56,472 nucleotides of DNA from Paulinella micropora (taxonomy: Eukaryota; Cercozoa; Imbricatea; Euglyphida): contig BJOX01000008.1 in the NCBI GenBank assembly GCA_009731375.1, forward strand, positions 1,459,936-1,516,407. Reading direction: 5' to 3'. The position numbers and the translations under genes are program-made. Below are positions 56,141 to 56,472 of the stretch, in pieces. Positions within the stretch are counted from its first letter, which is position 1. The number at the start of each line of letters is the position of its first letter. Under the pieces are notes generated by a model. That model was not told the DNA's origin. It worked only from the letters and a program-made list of their open reading frames with translations, and did not search any database.

Positions 56141-56472
56141 ATCAGAAGCTCCTTTTTTCTGACATTAGTCGATATTTCATCAGTTGATCTCATCACTTAC
56201 TCTACGGAGTGAACCAAGGCCACTTGAGGTGTCACTGACCCTCCCTTGGGCTTGGTTTTTTGAAATGGGTGCCATCTGTCGACAGACAGAGAATTAGGGG
56301 ATGGTGTGGGTGTGCTGGGCACCACGCTTATGTGTGCCTAGCCATACGCCTATAAGTCACATGCCGAAATAGCGACGGGAAGCACAATCCTGTTCCCTCA
56401 GGGTGCCCTTTCTCGCTTGTTGAGCCCGGAATAAAACCCACAGTGCTCTGTCGGTTTATACTAGACTGTCGA
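56026..56472. repeat. Start of intron 7: CTAT array and a dispersed-repeat copy
   Basis: A CTAT array (56,079-56,140) is followed by the dispersed repeat seen at 49,743, here with about 100 extra bases at its start ('gatctcatcacttactctac' onward). It runs off the window. Confidence 0.8.

Overview
The window is nuclear DNA of a eukaryote, most likely a protist I cannot name. The evidence is GT-AG introns, a multi-exon Sel1-repeat gene, two copies of a restriction-like-endonuclease LINE, a tRNA-derived SINE, a 493-bp satellite and an extreme load of microsatellites. Set into it is a long block of GC-rich, gene-dense DNA that is viral in content: an endogenous relative of the nucleocytoplasmic large DNA viruses (NCLDV, Nucleocytoviricota).

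Layout. (1) 1-3,422: GC-rich coding DNA in the viral style, with the end of an unknown gene and a secreted-type EGF/FG-GAP gene that stops exactly at a LINE junction. (2) 3,418-11,192: two head-to-tail, almost identical LINEs on the minus strand, each with one intact reading frame of about 1,155 codons. (3) 11,193-13,260: SINE and satellite fragments, a gap, ATT repeats and AT-rich spacer. (4) 13,267-38,098: the main viral block: SKP1-like gene, F-box genes, BspA-like secreted protein, small membrane proteins, double jelly-roll major capsid protein (MCP), a giant coiled-coil (possibly tape-measure) protein, A32-type packaging ATPase, a tyrosine-recombinase-like gene, VLTF3-like and VLTF2-like late transcription factors, and a PCNA-like clamp. 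It breaks off at about 38,098 in the 29th codon of a further gene. (5) 38,098-43,170: repeats plus several copies of a divergent kinase-like gene. (6) 43,172-48,610: ATT repeats, 493-bp satellite, a 740-bp polypurine tract and GA repeats. (7) 49,209-end: a Sel1-repeat gene whose exons (each about half a repeat) lie in introns made almost wholly of microsatellites and a dispersed 450-bp repeat.

How the viral genes fit together. MCP, packaging ATPase and the coiled-coil protein form a capsid and packaging set. VLTF2, VLTF3 and PCNA belong to late transcription and replication. SKP1 plus two F-box proteins suggest diversion of the host SCF ubiquitin ligase. BspA-like and EGF proteins look like surface or adhesion proteins. 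No DNA polymerase or RNA polymerase subunit is visible in the window. That recalls the small NCLDV relatives (mriyaviruses), but the left end of the element lies outside the window, so absence proves little.

State of the viral block. Many viral genes carry single frameshifts and in-frame stops. All ten internal stops I found can be explained by C-to-T changes of CAG, CAA or CGA (a few TGA could be TGG-to-TGA). The LINEs and the Sel1 exons in the same window are clean, so the damage is probably real decay of an old insertion rather than poor sequence. Some viral genes remain intact (VLTF3-like, BspA-like, several small ones). Several viral genes contain short (49-61 nt) GT-AG introns.
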